Positions 22,681-34,700 of a stretch of DNA of 64,000 nucleotides are shown in pieces. The notes beneath the pieces are model-generated. The model saw only the letters and a program-made list of their open reading frames with translations. It made no database searches and was not told where the DNA came from. The stretch spans positions 1,674,001 through 1,738,000 of the forward strand of contig NC_041692.1 in assembly GCF_900005765.1 (NCBI RefSeq). Direction: 5' to 3'. Position 1 is the first letter of the stretch. Every line of letters starts with the position of its first letter. Origin of the DNA: Plasmodium relictum. Taxonomy: Eukaryota; Apicomplexa; Aconoidasida; Haemosporida; Plasmodiidae. The position numbers and the translations under genes are program-made.

Positions 22681-24747
22681 TATCTCTTTTCCCTGTCTAC
22701 ATTTTTTTCTAATTTTCTTCTAATATTAATGATTTTCTTGCGCTTTCATTTCCCTGTATTCTATTAATTGTACTTAATATATATGGATTATTGTTACTAA
22801 CTAAACATACACTAAACAAGTATAATATTGACAAACGTATAAATAATACGAAATTAAAAAGATAAAATACTTTTTGTAATTTCATTTAAATTTAAATGAG
22901 ACAAATATATCATCACATTTTTAATAAAAGTTGTTTAAAAAATGAATAGAGCATATACATAGAAATAAAAAATATTTTTTTTGCAAGAATTAAATCATTG
23001 TTTTTTTAAGAAACTTTTTTTTCCATATATAAAAATATTTCCTAATTTATTTTTTGAATTTTATCAATTTTAACTTTATTTTATTTTTAATATCTCTTTT
23101 CTATATCTATTAATCTATTTTTAATTTTTATTTTTTTTTTTATTTACATTTTTCTTGTTACTATAATTTTTGCACATTTTCATTTCACTTTATTTTTTTT
23201 ATTAACCTATATATAATTATTCTTTTCTATTAGTTTCCTCATAATTTAAGATTACTTTTTTTTTATTATTTTATCTATATTTTATCCATTATTTTTTTAT
23301 ATATTTATTTTCAACTTACACTTTATTTATTAAATTGAATCTTTTTTTTTTTTTTAATTTATAATTTTTTTACCTTATGTATTAATCAAATTTCTTCATT
23401 TTTTTTTTTTTTTCCTTATATTTTTAGTACTTTCTTATAATTGAAATTAAATACTTCTTCAAGCTATTTTATTATAATTTTTTTTTTTTTTTTTTGTTAT
23501 AAATGCTGTAAATTTTCTAATCATACACATCAATATTATAAAACACATTTACTTATATAAAGAAATAAATGACATTTTTATAATTCTTCTTTCACTTTGA
23601 ATTTTATTTCTTCCTATTCTAGAATACAAAACTCCTTTGAATTTTTTATACTTCATTCTTATTTCATATTAAATTTTTCTTTCACACAACAATTTATAGT
23701 AAAACATGTTTTGAAACAAACTTTTTCTCAATTTTTATGATACTGTATTCTTTTAATTTTTATTTCTGTTGCTTTTTTATATTATTGTTTAATTCATAAA
23801 TAAATGCAATACTGTTTTATCATAGTTACAAAGTCACCCATTAATAATATTATTCAAATATGTAATTTGAACACACTCATATATCCTCATTTTCTTTTAA
23901 TAATAATAACATAAACTAGATCAATATTTTCTTAATTATAAATTATTATTATTACTATTTTTACAAATATAACTTAAAATATATCATTACTGTTTATATA
24001 TATATATATATTTTCTATATAATTTTACAATTCTATTTTTATTTTTTTTTTTAATTGAATGTATTTACATTATATAAAAATAATCATGATACATTAAATT
24101 ATATTAAAAAATAAATATCCTCTTATTAAAATAAATTTTACTAATGCTAAAAGTATAACAAATGAATATAAGATAAGGTTCTAGAAAAATATAATATTTA
24201 AATTCATCTGAACTACAAAAATTCACGAACATTTCATTTTTGTTTGCACTATTTTTAGGATTGTTAATATCCTATATTTCAAAAACTTATGATTTAATTT
24301 TTTTTTTCTTTGTTTATTTTTTGTGGTCTGCTAGATTAAAAGATTTTGCAAAAGATTAAAGTCACATGTTGTAAAAAATAAGAATAATTCAACAAGAAAA
24401 TACAAAAAAAAAGATAAAAAAACAAAAAAAGGAAAACAAGGAAAAATAAATTTTACAAATTTGTTTCCAAATTATAGTATTATATATGTATGAATAAAAT
24501 TTTTTTTTATATCCTAGTATGTAATTTATATTATTTTACATTTTTTTTCTTTTTTATTACTTTGTTTATATAGTAAGATACATATTTTCTCAATGAATTT
24601 TAACTTCTTTTGTCATAAAAAATATGTATTAAATTAAAATCATTCGTATTCATTTTTATAAAAATTTTATTTCACTTATTATTTACCCCAATATTATAAC
24701 TATGTAAATACAGAAGAATCACCAACATCAATATTATAACAATTACC
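22680..24747. other. A+T-rich spacer with long T tracts
   Basis: From 22960 to 23520 the plus strand is dominated by T runs with few G. I see no gene, LTR terminus or RNA in it. Confidence 0.5.
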
Positions 24748-24815
24748 TGTTTTATTAATTGGCTGTTCAAAGGCTTTTATAAAATTAATGAACAAACTAA
24801 TTAATAAAGAGAATG
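24748..24815 (-). mobile_element. LTR end (type E), minus orientation
   Basis: TGTTTTATTAATTGGCTGTT followed by AATTAATAAAGAGAATGTAG is the reverse-complement hairpin module of type E. The LTR body continues rightwards, but I cannot place its other end (expected near 25.3 kb). Confidence 0.6.
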
Positions 24816-26533
24816 TAGAGAAGTCTCTACTAAGTTAAATTGTTATAAATACTTTTTTTTATTATGAATTCAACATTTAAGAGTTTAATTATTTAAAAGT
24901 ATATTATCCTTGAAACTTAGTACACATAAAGTATATATAATAAACGTTTTGTATAAATATAAACATAATATCTTTAATAAGAATAGTCTCTTAATATTTT
25001 TATTCCTATTCTAAGTATTTTATATCTTCCCCAAATAATTCAGATGCATCTCATTACCTATTTTTCTTTATTGTCAAAAATGTACCTCTAGTAAAATTAT
25101 GTATTCTTTTTTAAAAAAATAAAATAAAATACAAATATATATATATAACATATATACTCAATATTCTTTTCCCACAGATATAGAGAGTTTTAACTTGAAT
25201 TTTAGTCATACAAATATAAAGAATATCATTTATATTTACTCTAGAATAACATAATAAACAAGCTAATATACAATCTTATTAATTATTATTATAGTTGTTA
25301 TAACTCTTATTAGAGTTACCTTCATAATCTAAAATATTAATATTTTTGTAATAAAAAATAAAGTGACTTTCTAATATTTTTATTATCATGAAAATAAATA
25401 GTTCCTTAATATTCCTATAATCAAGAAGATAACAATTTTCATAAATGTGAATAAGAACACTTATACCACAGTTAAATCTATAATAATAATTATTTTTATT
25501 AATAATATTATTAAATTATATTGCGATATAATATATATTATCCTTATATTCTTATCCAGTAATTCATTATTTTTCACTTTTAACTTTTCTTTTTATTATA
25601 TTATTTCTTATATTATATAATTATAAAATATTTTATAATACTCAATTTAATAAAAAAAGAAATATATTCTTAAAATTATAGAATCAATGGTTAGAAATGA
25701 AACGGACATACATAAAATTTCAAAAGATTTGCCACAGAAATTTAAAATAAAATTTTATAAGAAAACTCTTATAAATTCCTTTTTCATTAATAATATAAAT
25801 ATTTTTTTAATTTTTAAAAAAATCAACGTTTCACTATGACTTTTTTTTGTAAAAATAAATATCTTCCTTTTATTAAAAAAGAGATCTAATTTTATTCTCT
25901 AAAAATATATTTTATTTTCGCGAGTATATATTTAAGTTCACGTAAATCTCAGAATATTTTTGATAATTATATTTGTTGATTCATTTTGCCATTATTTAAT
26001 CTGCATAAAGTGTAATATGCAAAATTTTTTATGCTTATAAATTATCTTTCATTGGTTTACATTAACAATTGTTTTTATTTTCCTAAATTTGCATTAAAAT
26101 ATAAAGTGGAACTTTTTATATATTATATTATTTTTATGTTGATTTCTTCATGAATCATCAATTATGAAAGTGAACTTTCAAATGAAATTGATAAATTCTA
26201 AATTAAAATTAAAATACGTAATATTATTATAAGTATATTTTATAACAAAAAAAATTTTTTTTTTTTTTTTTATTTCCTCTTTAATGTTTATACTCCCTCA
26301 AATTTTCATATTATTTTATTCTTTTTCTTTTTATTCTTAGGAAAAAACAAAATATCATATATGAGCTATCAATTAATAAATGAAATTTTGTGTATTAACC
26401 GTAAATATAATGATAAAAATAAAAATAAATACATATTAATAAAAGGATACTGCAATGCTTTAATAAATATAAATTATTTTTAATTTTAATGAATATTTAT
26501 ATAATACACATACTCATAAATACATATATAACT
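24816..26533. other. 3' flank of the ABC transporter gene
   Basis: A+T-rich DNA between the LTR end and the stop codon of the transporter. It must contain the 3' untranslated region and poly(A) site. No distinct signal is visible. Confidence 0.4.
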
Positions 26534-29500
26534 TTAATCATCTTTTTCTAGCATATTTGCTAATTCTGACTGTGTTCTTATGCTCTTGCAATCACATCGA
26601 TAAGCTACTTCTCCTTTTCTTATAACATAAATGAAGTCACAGCATGATAATGCATTCGCGTTATGAGAAATAATTATAACTGTATTATTTGGAAAACAAT
26701 TTCTTATTATATAATTAAATGGTTTTATTTTACCTACAAAAAAATTGTTGCATTTCGAGTCAATCTTATTAAAATTAACAATAGGAATTTCATCAATTAA
26801 TATTAATTTATATTTATGTCTATTTAAAAAAAGCCTAACTAATGACAAATATCGTATACATTCGTCCGTTAAAGTAATGATATTGGTTAGATCATTAATT
26901 TTTTCTTTTGCGCTTTTTCTATCTTTATTTTCCTTTTCTTTTTGTTTATATATATATTTGTCTAAATCTTTAAAACTTAAATTTATACCAATTAATCTAA
27001 AAGCATCAACAATTTCTTCGTCACTAAAATTTTGATAAGGATCAATAAACATTCTTATATTCCAATTAAAAAAAACAAAGGATGATTGTGGTAAAATACC
27101 AATAATATCATTTTTTTTTTCCCCTTTAAATGTTCTAATATCTCTTCCTTCTATTGTTATTTTTCCCTCATTAGTATGAAGTAAACCTAGAACAGATAAA
27201 ATTATGGTACTTTTCCCTGATCCAGATTTACCTATTATCCCAATCTTTTGATTCTTCAATGCATAAATGTTAATATTTTTTAAAGATAATTCTTCATCTA
27301 CGTAGCAGTAAGTATTATTTTTTTTATCTAAAAGTACTTTTCTTTTGTAACTAACACAAACATTTTCAAGGTAAATACCATACTTCTTTTTTGATTCATC
27401 AACATAAAAGACATCCATGTTTTTACTAAAAGATATTTTTTCATCTAAATAATCAGAGATATTTTTTTTTCCTTTTTCTTTATACTTCAATATTCTTTCT
27501 TCATTTTCTACATCTAAAAAATGTTCTTCCTTAGGCATTTTGGATAATTCTTCTAATCGTTGCACACAACACATCTCTTTCTCTATGTAGGTACAATCAC
27601 ATAGGAGAATTTTTATAATTATACCAATTCTTGAGGAAAATGTAATGCAATACCCAATGGTGCTTATAATTTTCTCATAATTAGTTTCTTTATGAAAATT
27701 AGGAATTGTATTAAAAAATAAATGAGGATACATTATAAAATAAGTAGTTAATATTAAAACAATGAACTTCGTGTAAAAGGAAGCCCATATGGTTATTGAC
27801 CACTTTAAAAGGTTATAATTTTTAAAACTAGCTATATAATCTTCATATATACTTAAAAAGTAGGCATTCTTTCTATATAAGTTAATTATATTTTTTCCTA
27901 TTATAGTATTGCTATACATACTACATAAAGGAGACTGAGCTCTTAAGTAACCCCTTTGGGCTTCTTTAAATCCTTCTGAAAATTTCTTAAAAACAAAAAA
28001 ATAAATTAATATAGCAATACATGGGAAAATGAAAATAGTATCTTTCATCATACAAATTAACAAAATGACAGACAAGAAAAGTCGAAAAAAAACAAAAACT
28101 GCTTTATATATTCTCTTTAAAAAGCCATAATCCAATGAATAAATATCAGTTATAAACCTATTTATAATATTACCTAAATTATTATTATAATATACATGCA
28201 TTGGTACATGTAAAATAGTCAATAGCACATTTGTGTGAACCCTTATTGCCGACAATAATGTACCATGTATTATCAACATAAAACAAATAAAGGAAGCTAT
28301 TAATGATATTATTGGTAATAATACAAACAACTGTAAATATTTAGCTTGTTGCTGTAGAATTTCATCTGTATATTTTTTGTCATTTCTTGAAATTATACTA
28401 ATCATATATAACATGAAATTCTTTATTTCTTCTGTAAAAACAGATATAAGCATAAAAAATACTATATATAATAATAATACATATCCAACATACTTTAAAT
28501 ACCATATGTATGTTTTCAATTGTATATTTCCTTTAAAAAATGACTCATCTTTATTATCAGCAATGTATGAAATATCTACACCATCACTATTTTCTAATTC
28601 TAATGATAAATTTTTATTGATATTTTCATTTACAAGTAAATTATTTTCTTCTTCTATAAATTTTTTATTAGCATCATCACCATTCTTATTCTTATTATTA
28701 CTGTTCATTTTATCATCTTCTAAGCATGATGTTATTACTGTACTTTCTATATTATGTTGTGTAAAGCTATTATTTATTTTATAGGAATAATTAACTTTTG
28801 GCCCCTTTGGCAACGTAACTTTGTTATATTGCATATCATCATTTTCATTATTACATTCTTCTCCGTTAAAATCAAATTTTAATTTTATATCTTCTATTCT
28901 TAATTTTTTTTTATTTAAATTATTTTCTTTATTTATATTTAAATTATTTTCTTTTATATATTTAAATATATCTCCTCTATAATGTAAAGTACAATTTTCT
29001 AATTCATAAATATCTACTTTATATTGAATATTATTAAGAATTTCATTAGTTAAAAAAATCTCAAAGGTGTCCTCATTCATAGTTGTAATAAAACTACAAT
29101 TATCTTTAAAACATTTATTTTCTTCTTCTCTGCAAAATAAATTATAAAATATATTTTTAGAAATAGATGGATCTAGAGACATAAAAACATCATCAAGTAA
29201 ATATAAATAAGAAATATTTTTCTCTCTCAAGCAATTTTTAACATAACTAGTGAATGGAACTTTCTGAATAACCGTATTTATTTTATTATTATTATTATCA
29301 TTTGTTATGTCATATGTATTTAATCCTCTTTTAACTTCTTTTCCTATATTTCTTTCTTCTTTATAGTCAGAACTTAGTTTATGCATATGTATATAGTGAT
29401 GATATAAAGCTCTCGCTAAACAAATTCTTGTTTTTTGACCTTTACTTAAATTATGTTCATCATTAATATATCTCATATCCTCATTTTTGAATGATTTTAT

Positions 29501-31732
29501 GTCATGAAATAGATGACTTTGCATAATTGTATGACGATAAATAAATGAATCATATTCATTACCAAACAGAATCATTGATCTAATATTTCCAAATGGTACC
29601 CACGTATTCTGAGGAACATATAAAATTGGCATATTACACAAAAAATTTTTAGTATACATACTTCCATAAGTTAATTTAAGATTTCCTAAGATGGATTGAA
29701 AAAAGGAAGTTTTCCCTGACCCAACATTTCCTATAATGATTGCTAAAGTGTTGTTTTTTAAATTAAAATTTATATTCTTCAAAATATAATTTCCACACTT
29801 ATTATGATATTTTTTAATTAAATTAAAAGAACAATTCTCTAATTTTATCATTTCATCATTTTCTTTCTCCTTTACTATACTACTACTGTTGTTATTATTG
29901 TTGTCCTTTCCATTATGATGAATAGTATTATAGGTACCCTCGCAATTCACTGTAAATTCGAAGTATTTTTTCTCTATGTATTCATTTATATCATGATCTA
30001 ATCCTGCTAATATTTTTCTATTTATTGTATTTATATTTTTTTTTCTCTTGTTAAAAAAGAAAAAAGTAAAAAATTTTACAAATGTGCTTTTTTTATGGTT
30101 ATGGTTTTGCCTATTTTTAAAATTCTCTACTTCTTCATTCTCAAGAAATGCTTCAAATTTTGTAATATTATAATAATTATTACTTTTTGAAATGTACTTA
30201 AAATAATTATTGATATCTTTGTAATATAAATGGTGGAAAATGTATTTATTTATACGCCTAATATTTACTACACCTTCCATTAAGCTATTCATTAAATTTG
30301 GAAAATTCGAAACACTTGAAATTAATGATTTGTAAACAAATAGTGGCACAACAATAGAACCAAAATTAATTTCCTTTTGGTTATTTAATTTCTCTCTTAG
30401 AAAAAAAAAGAATAACACCACTTCAATTATATCAGCTGATATTGCATTTATGTAAATTCCTATAGTTCCCAAATAAAGTCGTATTTTATATAATTTCATT
30501 TCCTTTTTTCTAAAATAATTTACATAATTAAAAGCAATCGATTCCCAATTAAACATTTTTATTAACTTAAATTCTTTTAATACATGATGCATATTATCAA
30601 TTCTTCTATCTCTATATTTTAAATATTTACTCTTAAATAAAATTGGTAAGAATTCAAATAAAATCATTGTGCTATATAACACAACAGATAATAAAATTCC
30701 ATTAATCACTGCGTCATATCCCATTTTTAAGTAAAAAACATAGAAAGACATATAAAATTTAACAAATATATTAGATAATTGAATAATAGAACCAATGAAA
30801 AGAACTAAAGATGGAGTATCCATAAACATAACATTATAAATACTTATATCGGATGCATCCTCTATTTTTTCTTCTTCTTTCACTTTCTTTTTTTTTTTAA
30901 AGAAGTTAATTATATAATATTTTTTGCTATATTTATTACCATAATTTTCTCTACAAAATGTATTTTTACAAGAAAAATTGCTATCGATAGTATCACATGA
31001 AGTACTTTTTTTTATTTTATCTTCTCTAAAATCCAAAAAATTTCCCCTACTTTTATATATATAGTCATTTATTAAATTGTTATCATAACTATATAAATTA
31101 ATTTTATATAGAAAATGCATTACGGATACTTCCATATTTACTAATAACTCGTAATAATAAAAATTCAAAATGGAATCAAAAAAAAATTCTGATGCCAATA
31201 AAATAACTACAAATAATCCAAATAATAATTTAGAATTATTCAAAAATAGAGGAAATGATGGAATCATTTCACCCTTCAGTAACCGCATATATTTGTCTAT
31301 ACATCCCCCTGAACTGATTACAAATAAAGTATGTAAAATATTAAAAATAAAAATTGAAATTATGTGAAATTTAAATGTTTTAAAAATTGATAAAACAATA
31401 CTACTATAATATACATTATATTCTTCGTTTTTCCTTGGCTTTTCAAAAGCATAATGATCTTCCGTATTGAAATTTTTTTTTTTATAAAAATTATTATTAA
31501 AATCAGATTCTTTTACAGATATATTTCTTGAATTTTGTTCTAATTTAGATACATAATATTCAATATTATCATTTTTTCGAATTTTAGGAAATTCAATCTC
31601 ATCTTTCTTAAGGTTATTCAACAACCTTGTTACCCAATGAAAAGTTATAAAACTCAGCCAAGACACATACTTAGTCTCCTCTTTTTTATTACTTTTATTG
31701 AAATCTCTTACTTTTTTTTTATATGTAATCAT
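26534..31732 (-). CDS. MRP1: Multidrug resistance-associated protein 1-like ABC transporter (ABCC type)
   Basis: A single-exon gene of 1732 aa. The layout is TMD1-NBD1-TMD2-NBD2. The first membrane domain covers about residues 110-480. NBD1 has Walker A GNVGSGKTS (about 670), signature LSKGQKTR (about 760) and Walker B LYLLDDVF (about 847). TMD2 covers about 1075-1420. NBD2 has Walker A GKSGSGKST (about 1503), Walker B LILIDEIP (about 1647) and the H-loop IIISHN (about 1690). The NBD2 signature position reads LTDEC instead of LSGGQ-like, and NBD1 has D in place of the catalytic E; both fit a non-hydrolytic first site, as in ABCC exporters. Asn-rich linkers follow both NBD1 segments. Family members export glutathione, conjugates and drugs across the parasite plasma membrane. 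P. falciparum MRP1 is, from memory, about 1820 aa and MRP2 about 2100 aa; length and the neighbouring rRNA relic favour MRP1. Confidence 0.88.
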   Translation of the reverse strand: MITYKKKVRDFNKSNKKEETKYVSWLSFITFHWVTRLLNNLKKDEIEFPKIRKNDNIEYYVSKLEQNSRNISVKESDFNNNFYKKKNFNTEDHYAFEKPRKNEEYNVYYSSIVLSIFKTFKFHIISIFIFNILHTLFVISSGGCIDKYMRLLKGEMIPSFPLFLNNSKLLFGLFVVILLASEFFFDSILNFYYYELLVNMEVSVMHFLYKINLYSYDNNLINDYIYKSRGNFLDFREDKIKKSTSCDTIDSNFSCKNTFCRENYGNKYSKKYYIINFFKKKKKVKEEEKIEDASDISIYNVMFMDTPSLVLFIGSIIQLSNIFVKFYMSFYVFYLKMGYDAVINGILLSVVLYSTMILFEFLPILFKSKYLKYRDRRIDNMHHVLKEFKLIKMFNWESIAFNYVNYFRKKEMKLYKIRLYLGTIGIYINAISADIIEVVLFFFFLREKLNNQKEINFGSIVVPLFVYKSLISSVSNFPNLMNSLMEGVVNIRRINKYIFHHLYYKDINNYFKYISKSNNYYNITKFEAFLENEEVENFKNRQNHNHKKSTFVKFFTFFFFNKRKKNINTINRKILAGLDHDINEYIEKKYFEFTVNCEGTYNTIHHNGKDNNNNNSSSIVKEKENDEMIKLENCSFNLIKKYHNKCGNYILKNINFNLKNNTLAIIIGNVGSGKTSFFQSILGNLKLTYGSMYTKNFLCNMPILYVPQNTWVPFGNIRSMILFGNEYDSFIYRHTIMQSHLFHDIKSFKNEDMRYINDEHNLSKGQKTRICLARALYHHYIHMHKLSSDYKEERNIGKEVKRGLNTYDITNDNNNNKINTVIQKVPFTSYVKNCLREKNISYLYLLDDVFMSLDPSISKNIFYNLFCREEENKCFKDNCSFITTMNEDTFEIFLTNEILNNIQYKVDIYELENCTLHYRGDIFKYIKENNLNINKENNLNKKKLRIEDIKLKFDFNGEECNNENDDMQYNKVTLPKGPKVNYSYKINNSFTQHNIESTVITSCLEDDKMNSNNKNKNGDDANKKFIEEENNLLVNENINKNLSLELENSDGVDISYIADNKDESFFKGNIQLKTYIWYLKYVGYVLLLYIVFFMLISVFTEEIKNFMLYMISIISRNDKKYTDEILQQQAKYLQLFVLLPIISLIASFICFMLIIHGTLLSAIRVHTNVLLTILHVPMHVYYNNNLGNIINRFITDIYSLDYGFLKRIYKAVFVFFRLFLSVILLICMMKDTIFIFPCIAILIYFFVFKKFSEGFKEAQRGYLRAQSPLCSMYSNTIIGKNIINLYRKNAYFLSIYEDYIASFKNYNLLKWSITIWASFYTKFIVLILTTYFIMYPHLFFNTIPNFHKETNYEKIISTIGYCITFSSRIGIIIKILLCDCTYIEKEMCCVQRLEELSKMPKEEHFLDVENEERILKYKEKGKKNISDYLDEKISFSKNMDVFYVDESKKKYGIYLENVCVSYKRKVLLDKKNNTYCYVDEELSLKNINIYALKNQKIGIIGKSGSGKSTIILSVLGLLHTNEGKITIEGRDIRTFKGEKKNDIIGILPQSSFVFFNWNIRMFIDPYQNFSDEEIVDAFRLIGINLSFKDLDKYIYKQKEKENKDRKSAKEKINDLTNIITLTDECIRYLSLVRLFLNRHKYKLILIDEIPIVNFNKIDSKCNNFFVGKIKPFNYIIRNCFPNNTVIIISHNANALSCCDFIYVIRKGEVAYRCDCKSIRTQSELANMLEKDD

Positions 31733-34700
31733 CTTTTAATAAATCTTTTAATTCTGTATTTTTATTTTGCACTCTTTTTCTCATAATATATATACCACAT
31801 CCATTAAACGAAAAAAACAAACAATCAATATGTGTTATATATTAAAATATGAATTTAACCTGATCATAAAATATTATTATTATAAAAATATTATATAAAA
31901 GGATTATAAAATAAGGCAAACATGCCCATATACTATTAAAAAATTGGATGTATACTTATAAATTTATATATTAAAATACTATATATAAAAACATAAAAGC
32001 ATAACTAATGAAATAAAAGATTCCAAAGAAATGTTCATTTTGGTTGAATTTTTTAAAATATATACATACACTGCATATATATTAATTAAAACTCCTGTAT
32101 TAAATAATTTTTATTGAATCATATATATGCACTAAATAATATAAATTAAAATGCAAATGTAATATCATTATAACCACAGTTTAAAGGTACGGAAGTAATA
32201 TTCAAATAAAAGAAACATAAATTATATTTTTTTAAAACATAATTTTAAAAATAAAATAATGATATAAATTGTGCATTTTTTTAAAAGCATAATAGCATTA
32301 AAATGAAAATAAAGAAATATATATTAAATAATCTTAAGATATTATAAGAATAAAATACAAAATGTAGTAACATAAATTAAGCATTTTAAAAAAAATAAAA
32401 ATTATATAAGTCAAACTATCTCAAATTGAAATTAATACAACATAAAAATTGAAGTGATATTATGAAAAAAAATATATATTTAAATGATAAATTATTTACA
32501 AAATATTCATTTTTTTTGTTATACTTCATATAAAATAGCATCTCATTAATATAATTACATAAAATCGTTAAATTGAAAAAAATATTCTATCAACAACAAA
32601 TTTCAGTTTTTTTTCTTTAATGTAAAAAAATATATTTGTATTACATAAATTCACATTATATTTTTAAGAACTTTTCTATATTTTTTTTGTAAAACAAGAA
32701 GGTTTATTCAATAATAATTCTTTGATTTAGTGTGCATTTTTTTTAATGTTAACTTTTTCTATAAATAAATCATGATTTATAAACTTATCTTTATTTTTAT
32801 TTTTAATTTTATTTTTTTATTTGCGCTTTTTTTTTTAGTGATTCAAAGTTAAATTATTTAAAATTTTTTTCTTAAATGTTATTTTTTCATTTGCGCACCT
32901 TTTCACATAAATGTTTCATGAATTTTACGTGTTCAGAAAATAACATTTTTTCTGCTTCTACTTTAAAATCTGATTTTTTTGTCTGAGAATATTCTTTTTA
33001 TATGTAATTCCTTTTCTTTTTAAAGTATTTATTTTATTCATTTGGTTGTTTATTTTTATATTTGTTTTCTTTTGCACCATAGTTATCCATTAATTTACTA
33101 TTTACTCCTATATTTTTTCTTTCCACCCGTTTTACATTTCAATTATCAAATGGAAAATGGGTGCTTTAAGTAGAAAAAAATTTATAATTCTACAAAAATA
33201 ATTGCTTCTATTCATTCTATTAATTATATTTTGTTTCTTGAGTATTTCATCTTTCTTATTTCCTTTCTTCCGGTTCTCTTTCATTATTTTTTTTTCAATC
33301 AATATTTTTCTTTACTTTTTCTTTCATTATTTTCCCAATTATCCCTTTCTTTTATTTTTTCAATGATTTAAAATATATTCAGACGCAAATTTAAGCATAA
33401 TAATGAAATAATTTAACGAAACACATTATTTTTTCTCATTTAAAAGATTTTTGAACAAATATTTATCAAATATTGCAAAGGTTTCAACAAGTTATGAGCG
33501 TCCACTAACATAGTAAAATAAAATTTCTTTTTTTAATTTTTTTGATATCATATATTCGCAACATATGTATCATTTAATTGAAAAACATTTGGAAATTAAA
33601 ATTTTTTTTTGTTTTATTTCTTATTCAAATCAGTATAATAAAGAAGTGATTATACATATATATATATATAATGTAATCATAATACTTTTTAATGCACCTT
33701 TATTTTTCTTCTTTCTTAATTGTTGTTACAAGAAAAATAAAATCATAATTCATCGTACCATATAAAATAATGGATTTTTAATATTAACTCTAATTATAAA
33801 AAAATTATAAATAAATCGTAATTTAACCTTATATTAAAATAAAACTTTTGTGCTATATTTAGTTTAAGTGCCAAAATTCAAATATATTCAATTCATTTCA
33901 TAATTCACAACATTTAAATAAAAAGTTTTTATATTTGTTGATATATATATATAATGTAAATTTTTTTTAATACTATTTTTTTTTTTACATATGGCCATAT
34001 ATCCCTTTCATTTATATAAAAATCTGTTTTGTCTATTTTAATTTACTTTTTTATATTTAATGATCTATAATAAAATTATAAAAGTCAACATGTTTTTAAA
34101 TATTTTTACTTCATGTAAAAATAAAGAAAAAAATTTTACACAAGATCAATAAATTAAAAATGTATATATATGCATATTCATATCAAAAAAAGTAAAATGA
34201 ATATGCATTCATTGATTTATTTGGCTTTCAATAATATGTTAAAAAAAATTTTCTTTTTATTTTTTTTAAAAAAACTGATCAAAAAATTGAAATATGTTTA
34301 TTTTCTATTATACATTTTTATTATCATTATGATTTATAATATAACTTTTGTAATTTTTATATCCATTAAATAAATATTATCTCCCAATTTTTAGTTAATC
34401 TCTAAATAATAGAAGTATCCTTTTTTTTTCTTTTTCTTTCTATAAATTGAGAATAATATATTTTTAAAATTATCACAAGCTCATAATATTTTATTTTCTA
34501 TTTATTATAAAATACGTTGAATTAATTACTTGCTCTATACTTTTATTTAACATATATCTATATTAGCGTTACATAAAAATAGTCAAAAAAAAAAAGTATA
34601 TCTTTAAGTTTTCTTTTTTTATATAAGCAAAAATGGTAAAAATAAAAAAGTTTGCATAGTTAAAAAATAAACAATTTTATGATAAATCAAAACTTTTGAA

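Noticed and set aside
33565-34373. Two open frames of 66-67 codons.
   Set aside because: Low-complexity Ile/Phe/Lys sequence with no family resemblance, no convincing splice sites and no strand purine bias.
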